64,000 bases of DNA from Achromobacter xylosoxidans (lineage in GTDB: Bacteria; Pseudomonadota; Gammaproteobacteria; Burkholderiales; Burkholderiaceae_B), in NCBI RefSeq assembly GCF_014490035.1, contig NZ_CP061008.1, positions 2,170,001 through 2,234,000 of the forward strand. The letters are read 5' to 3'. The notes under the pieces were generated by a model, which made no database searches, was not told where the DNA came from, and was given only the letters and a program-made list of their open reading frames with translations. Shown here in pieces: positions 35,659-44,022 of the stretch; positions within the stretch are counted from its first letter, which is position 1; every line of letters begins with the position of its first letter. The position numbers were made by a program, and so were the translations under genes.

Positions 35659-36623
35659 TTGGCCGCCGACAAACGCACGACGTCGGCCCAGCGGGCGACT
35701 TCCTGTTTGAGCACGCGGCTGGTGTCGGCAGGAGTGGTGGCCACGGCGTCGGCGCCCAGCTTCTGCGCGGCTTGCTGCACGGAAGCCATGGCAGCCGCCT
35801 TCTGCATGCCGGCCGAGAGCTTGTCCACCACGGCGGGCGGCGTGCCCGCGGGAGCCAGCAGCGCGTAGGTGGTCGCGACCGAGTAGTCCTTTACGCCCTG
35901 CTCGGCGAGCGTGGGGAGGTCTGGCAGCGCCGTGGCGCGCGTGGCGGTGGTGACGCCGAGCAGACGGATCTTGCCGGTTGCGACCTGCGGCAGCAGCGCC
36001 GGCAGCGTTTCGATCACCATGTCGATCTGGCCGCCCAGCAGATCGGTGATGGCGGGCCCGCTGCCACGGTACGGCACATGCATGAGCCGCGTGCCGGTCA
36101 CGACCTGGAAGAGTTCGCCCGCCATGTGTTGGGACGTGCCGGGGCCGGCCGAGCCGAAGGTGATGGTGCCGGGCTTGCTCTTGGCCAGGGCGATCAGCTC
36201 CTGCACGTTCTTCGCGGGAATCTTGTTGCTGTTCACCGCCACGGCCATGGGCATGCTGGTCGCCATGGACACGCCGACGAAGGCGGTGCCGAAGTCGTAG
36301 CCGGGCTTGTCCGGCATGGCCGCGTGGATCGCGTGGCTACCCACGGCGCCCATCAGCAGGGTGTAGCCGTCGGCGGCCGACTTGGCCACATACTCAGCGC
36401 CGATTTCGCCGCCCGCACCCGCCTTGTTTTCCACCACCACGCTCTGCCCCAGGTAGTCGCCCAGGTGCTGCGCGTAGATGCGCGCGGCCGCGTCCGTCGC
36501 GCCGCCGGGCGGGAAGGGGACCACCATGCGCACGGGTTTCGCGGGCCAGTTGTCGGCCGCGGCCGCGCCGCCTGCCAAAGCCAGCACCATGCCTGTCAGG
36601 GCAATGCGCCACATTTTCTTCAT
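35655..36623 (-). CDS. Bug/TctC-type substrate-binding protein
   Basis: 322 residues from ATG 36623, with AAGGAG nearby; the frame extends 11 codons 5' without a site. Signal (~1-23, LALAGGAAAA), then the Bug start NWPAKPVRMVVPFPPGGATDAAAR, GSAGPGTSQHMAGELFQ and VPYRGSGPAITDLLGGQIDM. Periplasmic receptor of unknown ligand without transporter genes nearby. First gene of an operon with the FAD oxidoreductase, preceded by a palindrome matching that of the IclR gene. Confidence 0.92.
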   Translation of the reverse strand: MKKMWRIALTGMVLALAGGAAAADNWPAKPVRMVVPFPPGGATDAAARIYAQHLGDYLGQSVVVENKAGAGGEIGAEYVAKSAADGYTLLMGAVGSHAIHAAMPDKPGYDFGTAFVGVSMATSMPMAVAVNSNKIPAKNVQELIALAKSKPGTITFGSAGPGTSQHMAGELFQVVTGTRLMHVPYRGSGPAITDLLGGQIDMVIETLPALLPQVATGKIRLLGVTTATRATALPDLPTLAEQGVKDYSVATTYALLAPAGTPPAVVDKLSAGMQKAAAMASVQQAAQKLGADAVATTPADTSRVLKQEVARWADVVRLSAAK

Positions 36624-36684
36624 GGAAGTCTCCTTGGTGTCGGTGCGGGCCGTCATATGCCGCGTCGCGGCCCTTTATAAAAAT

Positions 36685-36699
36685 CCTAAAATATAGGAC
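36685..36699. promoter_or_regulatory. IclR-type operator upstream of Bug/FAD operon
   Basis: TCCTAAAATATAGGA: the same TCCTA-N5-TAGGA arms as at 33321-33335, about 62 bp upstream of the Bug start codon. Confidence 0.65.
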
Positions 36700-36855
36700 T
36701 CGAGTTTCAATAAATGGTTTACTTAGAATTCCACACGGTGCTATGCTGGTCAACAATTAAGCACGCTACTTAGGGAATGCACTAGGATTCGCGCTAAAAA
36801 TCGCAAACAAACGCTAGAGATGGGCTGGATGATGCCAGTCTTGAAGGCCAACTCT

Positions 36856-36886
36856 TATAATGTTTTCTTTGTCCCAAATATTGAAT
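36856..36886 (+). promoter_or_regulatory. -10 element and degenerate IclR-like site before the CaiB operon
   Basis: TATAAT at 36856-36861, with ATGCCA (36832-36837) a possible -35 at 18 bp. Just downstream TCCCAAATATTGAAT (36872-36886) matches 10 of 15 bases of the IclR palindrome, sharing CC-AAATATT and the preceding TTCTT-G. Placed to block transcription if bound. Confidence 0.45.
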
Positions 36887-36907
36887 TTTCATAACGAGAG
36901 GTCAGAC

Positions 36908-38077
36908 ATGACACCCAGTTCGGCGCTGGCCGGCATCACGGTGCTGGAGATTTGCAATGTTGCGGCGGGGCCTTTTTGCGGCATGCTGTTGGCGGACATG
37001 GGCGCCGACGTGATCAAGATCGAGAACCCCGAAGGCGGCGATACGCTGCGCAGCTGGCCGCCCATTTCCGACGGCTACAGCGAGAACTTCGCGTCCCTCA
37101 ACCGCAACAAGCGTTCGGTGACGTTGAACCTGAAGGACCCCGGCGACCTGGCTCTGGCGCGCGAACTCGCGCTGTCCGCCGACGTGCTGATCGAGAACAA
37201 CCGGCCGGGCGTGATGGACCGCCTGGGCCTGGGCTATGCGCAGCTGCGCGAGGCCAATCCCAGACTGGTCTATTGCTCGATCTCGGCCTACGGCCAGTCG
37301 GGGCCCCGTTCGCAGGAAGGCGGCTTCGACCTGACCATCCAGGCCATGAGCGGCATCATGAGCGTGACCGGCGAAGCGGGCGGCGAACCCGTGAAGTGCG
37401 GCGTGCCGGTGGCGGACTTTTCGGCCGGCCTGTACGGCGCCTTCGCCATTGCGTCGGCCTTGCGCGCGGCCCAGGCCAGCGGGCAGGGTACGCATATCGA
37501 CGTACCCATGCTGGGCGCCACCCTGGGCATCGCGGCTCTGCAGACTTCGGAGTTCTTCGGCAGCGGCAAGGATCCCGTCAAGCTGGGATCGGCCCATCCG
37601 CGCAATGCGCCCTACCAGGCGTTCCGCTGCAAGGGCGGCTACTTCGGCATGGCGGCGGGCAACCAGGCCTTGTGGAAGGGCGTATGCGCAACGGTAGGCC
37701 GCGAGGATCTGTTGGCCGACCCGCGCTTCACCGACACCAGCGCCCGCGCCCGCAACCAGACAGCGCTGCGCGAGATCCTGGAAGCGATCTTCGAAGCCGA
37801 GGACGCGCAGACCTGGCTGGCGCGTTTCCGTGCGGCCGGCGTGCCGTGCGCGCCCATCAACACCTATTCAGAGGTGCTGGCCGACCCGCAGGTTGAGCAC
37901 ATGGGCTGGGTGCAGCCCGTGGACCTGCCCAACGGCGTGCGCACGCGCACGTTCGGCCTGCCGGTGCGCTTCGACGGCCAGACCACGGCCTTGCGCCGCC
38001 GTCCGCCCGCCCTGGGCGAACACAACGATGAAGTGCTGGGCGCGCTGCGCGCCGCCAGGAAGGGGACGGCGGCATGA
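36908..38077 (+). CDS. CaiB/BaiF-family (class III) CoA-transferase
   Basis: 389 residues from ATG 36908 (GAGAGG upstream). Family blocks are VLEICNVAAGPFCGMLLADMGADVIKIE, SLNRNKRSVTLNLKDP, and the catalytic Asp in EGGFDLTIQAMSGIMSVTGE; later HPRNAPYQAFRCKGGYF and PVDLPNGVRTRTFGLPVRF. Reaction class: reversible CoA transfer between acyl-CoA and a free acid via an aspartyl-CoA intermediate, in the cytoplasm. Substrate unknown. First of five genes for CoA-ester metabolism; its stop overlaps the crotonase start by 4 nt. Confidence 0.92.
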   Translation: MTPSSALAGITVLEICNVAAGPFCGMLLADMGADVIKIENPEGGDTLRSWPPISDGYSENFASLNRNKRSVTLNLKDPGDLALARELALSADVLIENNRPGVMDRLGLGYAQLREANPRLVYCSISAYGQSGPRSQEGGFDLTIQAMSGIMSVTGEAGGEPVKCGVPVADFSAGLYGAFAIASALRAAQASGQGTHIDVPMLGATLGIAALQTSEFFGSGKDPVKLGSAHPRNAPYQAFRCKGGYFGMAAGNQALWKGVCATVGREDLLADPRFTDTSARARNQTALREILEAIFEAEDAQTWLARFRAAGVPCAPINTYSEVLADPQVEHMGWVQPVDLPNGVRTRTFGLPVRFDGQTTALRRRPPALGEHNDEVLGALRAARKGTAA

Positions 38078-38796
38078 GCGAGGTCCTGCACATCGACAAA
38101 CAGGGCGCGGCGCACGTGTTGACGCTGGCGCGGCCCGACAAGATGAATGCGCTGTCGGCGCCGCTGGTGGAGGAGCTGATTGCCGCATTGGATGCGGCCG
38201 AGGCTGGCGGCGCCCAGCTCATCGTCTTGAAGGGCGAGGGCAGGAACTTCAGCGCGGGCTTCGACTTCGGCGGCTGGCAGGAGCAGAGCGAAGGCGATCT
38301 GCTGCTGCGCTTCGTGCGCATCGAGATGCTGCTGCAGCGGCTGGCGGCCTCGCCGTGCCTCACGCTGGGGCTGGCGCATGGCCGTAACTTCGGCGCGGGC
38401 GTGGACTTGTTCGGCGCTTGCAAGTGGCGGGTCAGCGCGTCCGACGCCACGTTCCGCATGCCTGGGCTGAAGTTTGGCCTGGTGTTGGGGACGCGCCGTT
38501 ACGCAGCCTTGGTCGGCGCCGAGCGGGCGCGCGCGGTGCTGGAGCAGGCGGCCACATTCAGCGCAGAAGAAGCCTTGCGCGACGGCTTCGCGAGCCGCCT
38601 TGCCGACGTGCAGGACTGGCCGGCCGTCGAGCGCGAGGCGCTGGACGCCGCATCTGCTCTCAGCTGCGCGAGCCGCGTCCAGCTGTATGCGGCGCTGTCC
38701 TCGGAGGCGCCGGATATCGATCTTGCCCGCCTGGTGCGTTCTGCCGCACTGCCGGGCCTGAAGGACCGGGTAGCGGCCTATCTGCAGGCGCGTTGA
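38074..38796 (+). CDS. Crotonase-family (enoyl-CoA hydratase/isomerase-like) protein
   Basis: 240 residues, shorter than typical hydratases (~260). The oxyanion-hole segments IVLKGEGRNFSAGFDFGGWQ and HGRNFGAGVDLFGACKWRVSA are recognisable. However, the first catalytic Glu (in GGGCEL of classical hydratases) is Asp here (GAGVDLF), and the second (in PE--LG) appears to be Gly (MPGLKFGLVLG). So it may not be a plain hydratase; crotonases also catalyse isomerisation, thioester hydrolysis and C-C cleavage. Coupled by a 4-nt overlap to the CaiB gene, 31 bp before the CoA-transferase alpha gene. Confidence 0.85.
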   Translation: MSEVLHIDKQGAAHVLTLARPDKMNALSAPLVEELIAALDAAEAGGAQLIVLKGEGRNFSAGFDFGGWQEQSEGDLLLRFVRIEMLLQRLAASPCLTLGLAHGRNFGAGVDLFGACKWRVSASDATFRMPGLKFGLVLGTRRYAALVGAERARAVLEQAATFSAEEALRDGFASRLADVQDWPAVEREALDAASALSCASRVQLYAALSSEAPDIDLARLVRSAALPGLKDRVAAYLQAR

Positions 38797-38827
38797 TCGA
38801 AGAAGAACACGCAGGGAAGGAGACATC

Positions 38828-39661
38828 ATGGCATCGGGTTTCAATCAGAAGAACAAGCAGTGCTCGCTGGCGGAGCTGGCGGCGCTGGTGCCCAACGGCG
38901 CGTCGATCGCATTGGGCGGCAGCTTCCTGCACCGCGGACCGTTCGCCTTCGTGCGCGAACTGATCCGGCAGGGCCGGCGCGACCTGGAACTGGTCAAGCA
39001 GTCGCCGGGCTACGACGTGGACATCCTGTGCCGCGCGGGCGTGCTGCGCCGCGTGCGCGCGGGCATCGTCGCCATGGAAGGGAACTTCGGCCTGGCGCCC
39101 TGGTACCGCAAGGCGGTCGAGCGGCGCGAGATCGAGCTGGAAGAACACGCCTGCGCCAGCCTCACGGCCGGCCTGCGGGCGGCGGCGTTTGGCGTGCCGT
39201 TCCAGCCTTGCGGCGGCCTGCATGGTAGCGGCCTGCCGGAGCTGAACGGCTGGAAGTGCCTGGACGATCCGTATGGCAGCGGGCAGAAGACCTGGGTGGT
39301 GCCGGCGATCCGGCCGGACTTCGCCGTGATTCATGCTTCGGAGGTGGACGCGCTGGGCAATGTGCGCGTGCACGGCACGGCGCATTGGGACCGCATCATG
39401 TCGCGCGCCGCGGGCAGCGTGCTGGTGGTGGCCGAGAAGGTGGTCGACAGCGCGGTGTTCGAGGCCAATCCGGAATCCACGCTGGTGCCGTTCTTCATGG
39501 TGCAGGCCTATGCCGTCGCGCCGCAGGGCGCATGGCCGGGATCCTGCTGGCCGGACTACGCCATCGATTATCCGGCGGTGGAAGCGTACATGGACAAACA
39601 CAGCGATCTGCAGGCGCACCTGGCTGCGGCGCCCGAAGCGCGGGAGGTGCAGCATGGCTGA
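38828..39661 (+). CDS. CoA-transferase-like alpha subunit (GctA/IpdA type)
   Basis: 277 residues; AAGGAG precedes the ATG. Class I CoA-transferase fold: LAALVPNGASIALGGSFLHRGPFAFVRELIRQGRRDL, then SPGYDVDILCRAGVLRRVRAGIVAMEGNFGLAPWYRKAVE and IRPDFAVIHASEVDALGNVRVHG. The arrangement resembles glutaconate CoA-transferase A and, from memory, IpdA of steroid catabolism, where the pair acts as a ring-cleaving hydrolase rather than a transferase. Overlaps the beta gene by 8 nt, so the two form one complex. Confidence 0.85.
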   Translation: MASGFNQKNKQCSLAELAALVPNGASIALGGSFLHRGPFAFVRELIRQGRRDLELVKQSPGYDVDILCRAGVLRRVRAGIVAMEGNFGLAPWYRKAVERREIELEEHACASLTAGLRAAAFGVPFQPCGGLHGSGLPELNGWKCLDDPYGSGQKTWVVPAIRPDFAVIHASEVDALGNVRVHGTAHWDRIMSRAAGSVLVVAEKVVDSAVFEANPESTLVPFFMVQAYAVAPQGAWPGSCWPDYAIDYPAVEAYMDKHSDLQAHLAAAPEAREVQHG

Positions 39662-40388
39662 GCAATGGTCGGGCTTTTCGTACATCGTCACCAATCTGGC
39701 GCGCTTCATCCGGCCGGACGAGATCACTTTCAGCGGCGTGAATTCCACCCTGCCGATGCTGGCCTGCCTGCTGGCCAAGCGCGCCTACGATTGGGACTTC
39801 GTCTACATCAACGTCGCCGGCGGCGTGAACCCGCTGCCCTCGCATGTGCCGATCTCCAGTTCCGATCCGGTGCTGGCCGAGCGCACCGCGTCGATCTTCT
39901 CCAACGAAGACTTCTACGATCTGTGCACGCGCGGCCGCATGGACCTGACCTTCCTGGGCGCGGCGCAGATCGACGGCGAAGGCTGCGCCAACAATTCCTG
40001 CATCGGCGACTGGCACGAACCCAAGGTGCGCTTGCCGGGCGGCGGGGGCGGCGCGGTGATGCTGCCCACCGCCAGGCGCGCCTGCACCTGGCGCACCGAG
40101 CACTCGCGGCGCACCTTCGTGCCCAAGCTGGACTTCATGACGTCCTGGGGCGGATTCCATGGCGTGGTCACGCCGATCGCCGTGTTCGTCAAGCGCGACG
40201 GACGGCTGGCTTTGCAGTCATGGCACCCGGAATCCAGCCTGTCTGAAGTGCGCGAGCGCACGGGTTTCGAATTCGACGCCAGCGGCGCCGAGCCGTCCGC
40301 GCTGCCGACGGCGGCCGAGATGCGCGCCTTGCGCGAGCTGGATCCCGATGGGCAGTTTGAACGCGACGCTGCCGTCGCGCTGCGCTAG
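39654..40388 (+). CDS. CoA-transferase-like beta subunit (GctB/IpdB type)
   Basis: 244 residues from ATG 39654, with GGAGG 7 nt upstream; a longer frame inside the alpha gene is ignored. Blocks: FVYINVAGGVNPLPSHVPISSSDP, FYDLCTRGRMDLTFLGAAQIDGEGCANNSCIGDW, LPGGGGGAVMLPTARRACTW and LHPE-like SWHPESSLSEVRERTGFEFD. Class I beta subunits normally carry a catalytic Glu near the N-terminal strand; I see only VAGGV there. That favours a hydrolase/lyase like IpdAB over CoA transfer, as inference from unaligned reading. Confidence 0.83.
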   Translation: MAEQWSGFSYIVTNLARFIRPDEITFSGVNSTLPMLACLLAKRAYDWDFVYINVAGGVNPLPSHVPISSSDPVLAERTASIFSNEDFYDLCTRGRMDLTFLGAAQIDGEGCANNSCIGDWHEPKVRLPGGGGGAVMLPTARRACTWRTEHSRRTFVPKLDFMTSWGGFHGVVTPIAVFVKRDGRLALQSWHPESSLSEVRERTGFEFDASGAEPSALPTAAEMRALRELDPDGQFERDAAVALR

Positions 40389-40397
40389 GAGCTTGCC

Positions 40398-41894
40398 ATG
40401 ACGCTTGTCGACGCCACCTTGGTGGCTGCCTTCGCGCGCCTGTGGGCCCTGCCGCAATGGGCCGAACGGCCGGCTATCCTGACCGCGGACGGCATGCTGA
40501 CGTATGCCGGCCTGCGCCAGGAGGTCGGGCGCATCGCGGGCGGCCTGCGCGCCGCCGGGGTGCGGCGCGGCAGTCATGTGGCCATCGCGATGGAGCGGTC
40601 GCAGGCCCAGGTGCTGGCGATCCTGGGCGTGATGGCGGCGGGCGCCTGCCCATGTCCGTTGGAGCCGCGCCTGTCGGATGCCGAGACTGCCAGGCGCGTG
40701 GCGGCGGTGGGGCTGGGCTGGATACTGCACGATGCGGCGAACGCGGCGACGGCCCGTGCCAGCGGCTTGGCGCCGCAATGCCTGCTGGACGCCGCTGCCG
40801 TGGCCCAAGGCCCGCTGGACTGGACGGGCAGCGGCGAGGCCGCGCCCGGCGACGCGGGCCTGCTGCTGTTCACCTCCGGCAGCACCGGCAATCCCAAGGG
40901 CGTGCTGTTGAGCCACCGCGGGCTGGCGAACAACGCGCGCGGGGTGCTGGCGCACACCGGCTTGACGCCGGCAGACCGGCTCTTGCACGTGATGCCGCTG
41001 CATCACACCAATGCGCTCAACAACCAGATTTTCGCGCCGCTGCTGGCGGGGGCCTGCGTGGCGCTGGCGGGGCGCTTCCGGGCCGAAGACATGCCGGGCT
41101 TGCTGCGTGAGTTCCGGCCCAGCCTGATCACGGGCGTGCCGACCATGTACGCGCGCATGCTGGAACTGGAGTTCGATCCGGCCAGCCTGGCTGCGTTGCG
41201 CTTTGCGCGCTGCGGCTCGGCGCCGATCACCGAAGCGCTGCACCGGCGCATCGAAGCCTTCCTGGGCTGCCCGCTGGTGGTGTCCTATGGCCTGTCGGAA
41301 GCCACTTGCACCTCGACCATGAACCCGCCTGCCGCGCGCCGCGTGGGGTCTGTGGGTACCGTGCTGGCCGGCCAGAGCGTGACCTTGCGCCTGCCGGACG
41401 GCAGCGAGGCCGCGCCGGGCGGCGAAGGCGAGATCTGCATCGCGGGCGACAGCCTGATGCTGGGCTATGTGGGCGTGGACAGCGCCGACACCGGCGCGCC
41501 GCAGCTGTTGCGCACTGGGGACCTGGGGCGTTTCGACGAGCAGGGCTATCTGAGCATCACCGGCCGCATCAAGGACGTGATCATCCGCGGCGGCGAGAAC
41601 ATCTCGCCAGCGCTGATCGAGGGGGTGGTGACGGGCCTGCCGGGCGTGGCCGCCTGCTGCGTGGTGGGCGCGCCCGACGAGGACCTGGGCGAAGTGCCGG
41701 TGATCTTCGTGCAGCGCGCGGGCGCGGCCGCGCCGGATGCGTCCGGCATACAGGCGGAGGTGCTGGCGCGCCTGGGCCGCATCTACGTGCCGCGCGAGGT
41801 GTTGTGGATCGAGCGCCTGCCCGAGAACGCGGTGGGCAAGGTCGACCGCAAGGCGCTGGCGCGGCAGCTAGCGCCCGCCAGCCTGCGTTCATGA
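40398..41894 (+). CDS. Acyl-CoA synthetase (AMP-forming)
   Basis: 498 residues of the ANL superfamily. P-loop FTSGSTGNPKGVLLSHRG (~156-173), YGLSEATCTSTMNPP, the hinge LRTGDLGRFDEQGYLSITGRIKDVIIRGGENISP and the adenylation lysine in LPENAVGKVDRKAL are all intact, so it should be active. Reaction: acid + ATP + CoA to acyl-CoA + AMP + PPi. It probably activates the substrate of this operon, chemically unknown. Last gene of the CaiB operon, 9 bp after the beta subunit. Confidence 0.92.
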   Translation: MTLVDATLVAAFARLWALPQWAERPAILTADGMLTYAGLRQEVGRIAGGLRAAGVRRGSHVAIAMERSQAQVLAILGVMAAGACPCPLEPRLSDAETARRVAAVGLGWILHDAANAATARASGLAPQCLLDAAAVAQGPLDWTGSGEAAPGDAGLLLFTSGSTGNPKGVLLSHRGLANNARGVLAHTGLTPADRLLHVMPLHHTNALNNQIFAPLLAGACVALAGRFRAEDMPGLLREFRPSLITGVPTMYARMLELEFDPASLAALRFARCGSAPITEALHRRIEAFLGCPLVVSYGLSEATCTSTMNPPAARRVGSVGTVLAGQSVTLRLPDGSEAAPGGEGEICIAGDSLMLGYVGVDSADTGAPQLLRTGDLGRFDEQGYLSITGRIKDVIIRGGENISPALIEGVVTGLPGVAACCVVGAPDEDLGEVPVIFVQRAGAAAPDASGIQAEVLARLGRIYVPREVLWIERLPENAVGKVDRKALARQLAPASLRS

Positions 41895-41900
41895 ACCGGG

Positions 41901-41927
41901 GGGACGCCCCGGAATTCCGGGCGTCCC
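41901..41927. terminator. Hairpin between convergent ligase and Bug genes
   Basis: GGGACGC (41901-41907) pairs with GCGTCCC (41921-41927), with an inner CCGG/CCGG around an EcoRI-like GAATTC centre. No T run; likely serves both converging transcripts. Confidence 0.55.
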
Positions 41928-41933
41928 GTTGGG

Positions 41934-42905
41934 CTATTCGACCTTGCCGATCCGGTTGACCGCGACCTCCAGCGAGGCCGAGTCCTTCTTCCAGTACTCG
42001 TCGAAGGCTGGCGCGTCCAGGTATTGCACCGGACTGCCGGTGCCGGCGATGCGGGCCTGGACCTCGGGGTTGGTGGCGACGTCCTTGACTGCCTGGCGCA
42101 GCTTCTCCACGACGGCCGGCGGCGTGCCGGCCAGGGCGAATACGCCCGACCACTGCACGAAGCTGATGTCATAGCCTTGCGATTTGAAGGACGGCACGTC
42201 CGGCAGGCTGTCGAGCTTGCCGTCGCCCCAATGCGCCAGCGCCTTGACGCGCCCCGCCTGGATCAGCTGCATGACGCTGGACGGCCCGGTGGCAAGGGCA
42301 TCGACCTGGCCGCCCACCAGCGCCTGCACCGCGGGGCCGGCGCCGGTGAAGGGCACGTGCATCATCTTGATGCCAGCCGCGTTCTGCAGCATTTCCATCG
42401 GCACGTGCATGGTGCCGTAGATGCCGGAAGAGCCGTAGCTGAACTTGCCGGACTGCTTCTTCGCCGCGTCGACGAATTCCTGCAGCGTCTTGTACGGCGC
42501 GTCGGCGCGCACCACCAGCACGGTCGGATCGGCGGTGATGCGCGCGATCGGCACGAACTGGTCCAGCTGATAGGCCGGCTTGCGTTCCAGCAGGCGGTCG
42601 GCTGCGGGCAGGATGGAAATCGACGACAGGCTCATCAGCAGCGTATAGCCGTCGGGCTTGGCGCGGCCGGCCTGGCCGATGCCGATGGCGCCGCCCGCGC
42701 CGCCCTTGTTTTCGATGACGACGGCCTGGCCCAGCTTGTCGCCCATGGCCTGGGCCAGCGGCCGCGCGATCGTGTCGGCGACGCCGCCAGGCGGGAAGGG
42801 CACCACCATGGTCACGGGGCGTTCAGGGTAGCCGGCGGCCAGCGCATTCGCGGCTCCCAGCCATAGCAAGGCAGCCGCGGCCGCCCGGTAGCAACGCAGA
42901 TTCAT
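41934..42905 (-). CDS. Bug/TctC-type substrate-binding protein
   Basis: 323 residues; AAGGAG precedes ATG 42905. Signal (~1-23, ANALAAG), then YPERPVTMVVPFPPGGVADTIARP, VIENKGGAGGAIG and GSSGIYGTMHVPMEMLQ, VPFTGAGPAVQALVGGQVDA. Periplasmic receptor, ligand unknown. It follows the fumarylacetoacetase-family gene by 59 bp on the same strand, making a receptor/enzyme operon under the divergent FadR-type regulator, and converges on the CaiB operon. Confidence 0.92.
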   Translation of the reverse strand: MNLRCYRAAAAALLWLGAANALAAGYPERPVTMVVPFPPGGVADTIARPLAQAMGDKLGQAVVIENKGGAGGAIGIGQAGRAKPDGYTLLMSLSSISILPAADRLLERKPAYQLDQFVPIARITADPTVLVVRADAPYKTLQEFVDAAKKQSGKFSYGSSGIYGTMHVPMEMLQNAAGIKMMHVPFTGAGPAVQALVGGQVDALATGPSSVMQLIQAGRVKALAHWGDGKLDSLPDVPSFKSQGYDISFVQWSGVFALAGTPPAVVEKLRQAVKDVATNPEVQARIAGTGSPVQYLDAPAFDEYWKKDSASLEVAVNRIGKVE

Positions 42906-42964
42906 GTCTCACTCCTTGTGCTTCTTATTGCCGAGCCGCCCCGTGTTCATTCCGGGGCTTGTCC

Positions 42965-43834
42965 TCAGACGAAGCGGTTTTCTATGTGGCCGATGCCGTC
43001 GATCTCCACCCGCACCACGTCGCCGTGCTTGAGGAATTGCGGCGGGTTCAGGCCCTGGCCGACGCCGGCCGGCGTGCCGGTGGCGATGACGTCGCCCGGA
43101 TACAGCGTGATGCCGCGCGAGCAGGTTTCGATCAGCGTGGGGATGTCGAAGATCAGGTCTTCGGTGTTGCCGTCCTGGCGCAGCTCGCCGTTGACCCAGC
43201 AGCGCACGCGCGTCTTCTGGCCGTCCAGCTCGTCGGCCGTCACCAGCCAGGGGCCCATGGGGCAGAAGGTGTCGAAGGACTTGCCCAGGTCCCACTGCTG
43301 GTGGCGCATCTGCACGTCGCGCGCGGTAACGTCGTTGACCACCGTGTAGCCGATCACGTGGCTCATGGCCTCGGCGCGGGAAATGTTGCGGCCGCCCTTG
43401 CCGATCACCACCGCCAGCTCGGCTTCGTAGTCGATCTTGTCGGAGACGCCCACGGGCAGATGCACGTCGGCCCAGGGGCCGACCACGGTCTGCGGCACCT
43501 TGGTGAACACGATGGGCCAGGATTCGGGATTGGCGTCGTTGTCCTTGAAGACGGAGTCGCGCAGTTCCTTGGCATGGGCGTGGTAGTTGCGGCCCACGCA
43601 GAACAGGTTGCGCCGCTGCGCTGGCAGGGGCGCCTCATGCTCGACCTGGTCCCAGCGGTAGGACGAGCCGACCTTGGCCGGCAGGGCGCGGCCCTCGGCC
43701 AGCCATTCCACGGCGGTCAGCGCGCCTGCGGCCGCGAGTTCGCGCGGGAAGTCCAGGGCGGTCACGCTGCCACCGTCGTCGGACACCACGCCGATGCGGC
43801 GCTCGCCCTGGATCCGGAATACTGCAATCTTCAT
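42965..43834 (-). CDS. Fumarylacetoacetate hydrolase-family protein
   Basis: 289 residues from ATG 43834 (GGGAGC upstream; a longer frame 5' runs into the operator region). C-terminal FAH domain: [54 protein letters not shown] with acidic metal ligands, [18 protein letters not shown] and [30 protein letters not shown]. Members hydrolyse C-C bonds of 1,3-dicarbonyls, decarboxylate or isomerise (for example acylpyruvases and HpcE-like enzymes). Substrate unknown. Pairs with the Bug receptor downstream. Confidence 0.9.
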   Translation of the reverse strand: [289 protein letters not shown]

Positions 43835-43871
43835 GCTTGCTCCCTGAGCGGTCCGGCCGCTCTTGTTTAAT

Positions 43872-43989
43872 ACCAAAAAATACCAATTGGGCGAATATCA
43901 AGGCCCAATTTCGGGAGAGGATATACCAAATAAACCAACTTTCCTAACGGAATCTCCAGGTTTTTCTTGGTTTATTGGTCTGTTTTGGT
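43872..43989. promoter_or_regulatory. Cluster of ACCAA/TTGGT half-sites, FadR-type operator
   Basis: Half-sites lie at 43872, 43882, 43925 and 43934 (ACCAA) and 43967, 43975 and 43985 (TTGGT). ACCAAATAAACCAA (43925-43938) and TTGGTTTATTGGT (43967-43979) form an inverted pair, and CCAATTGG (43883-43890) is a perfect palindrome. TTGGT/ACCAA arms are typical of FCD-type GntR regulators such as PdhR and LldR. AT-rich, between the divergent FAH and regulator genes. Confidence 0.65.
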
Positions 43990-44022
43990 ATCATCTGGCC
44001 GCTAGCTATTCTGGGACGGTCC

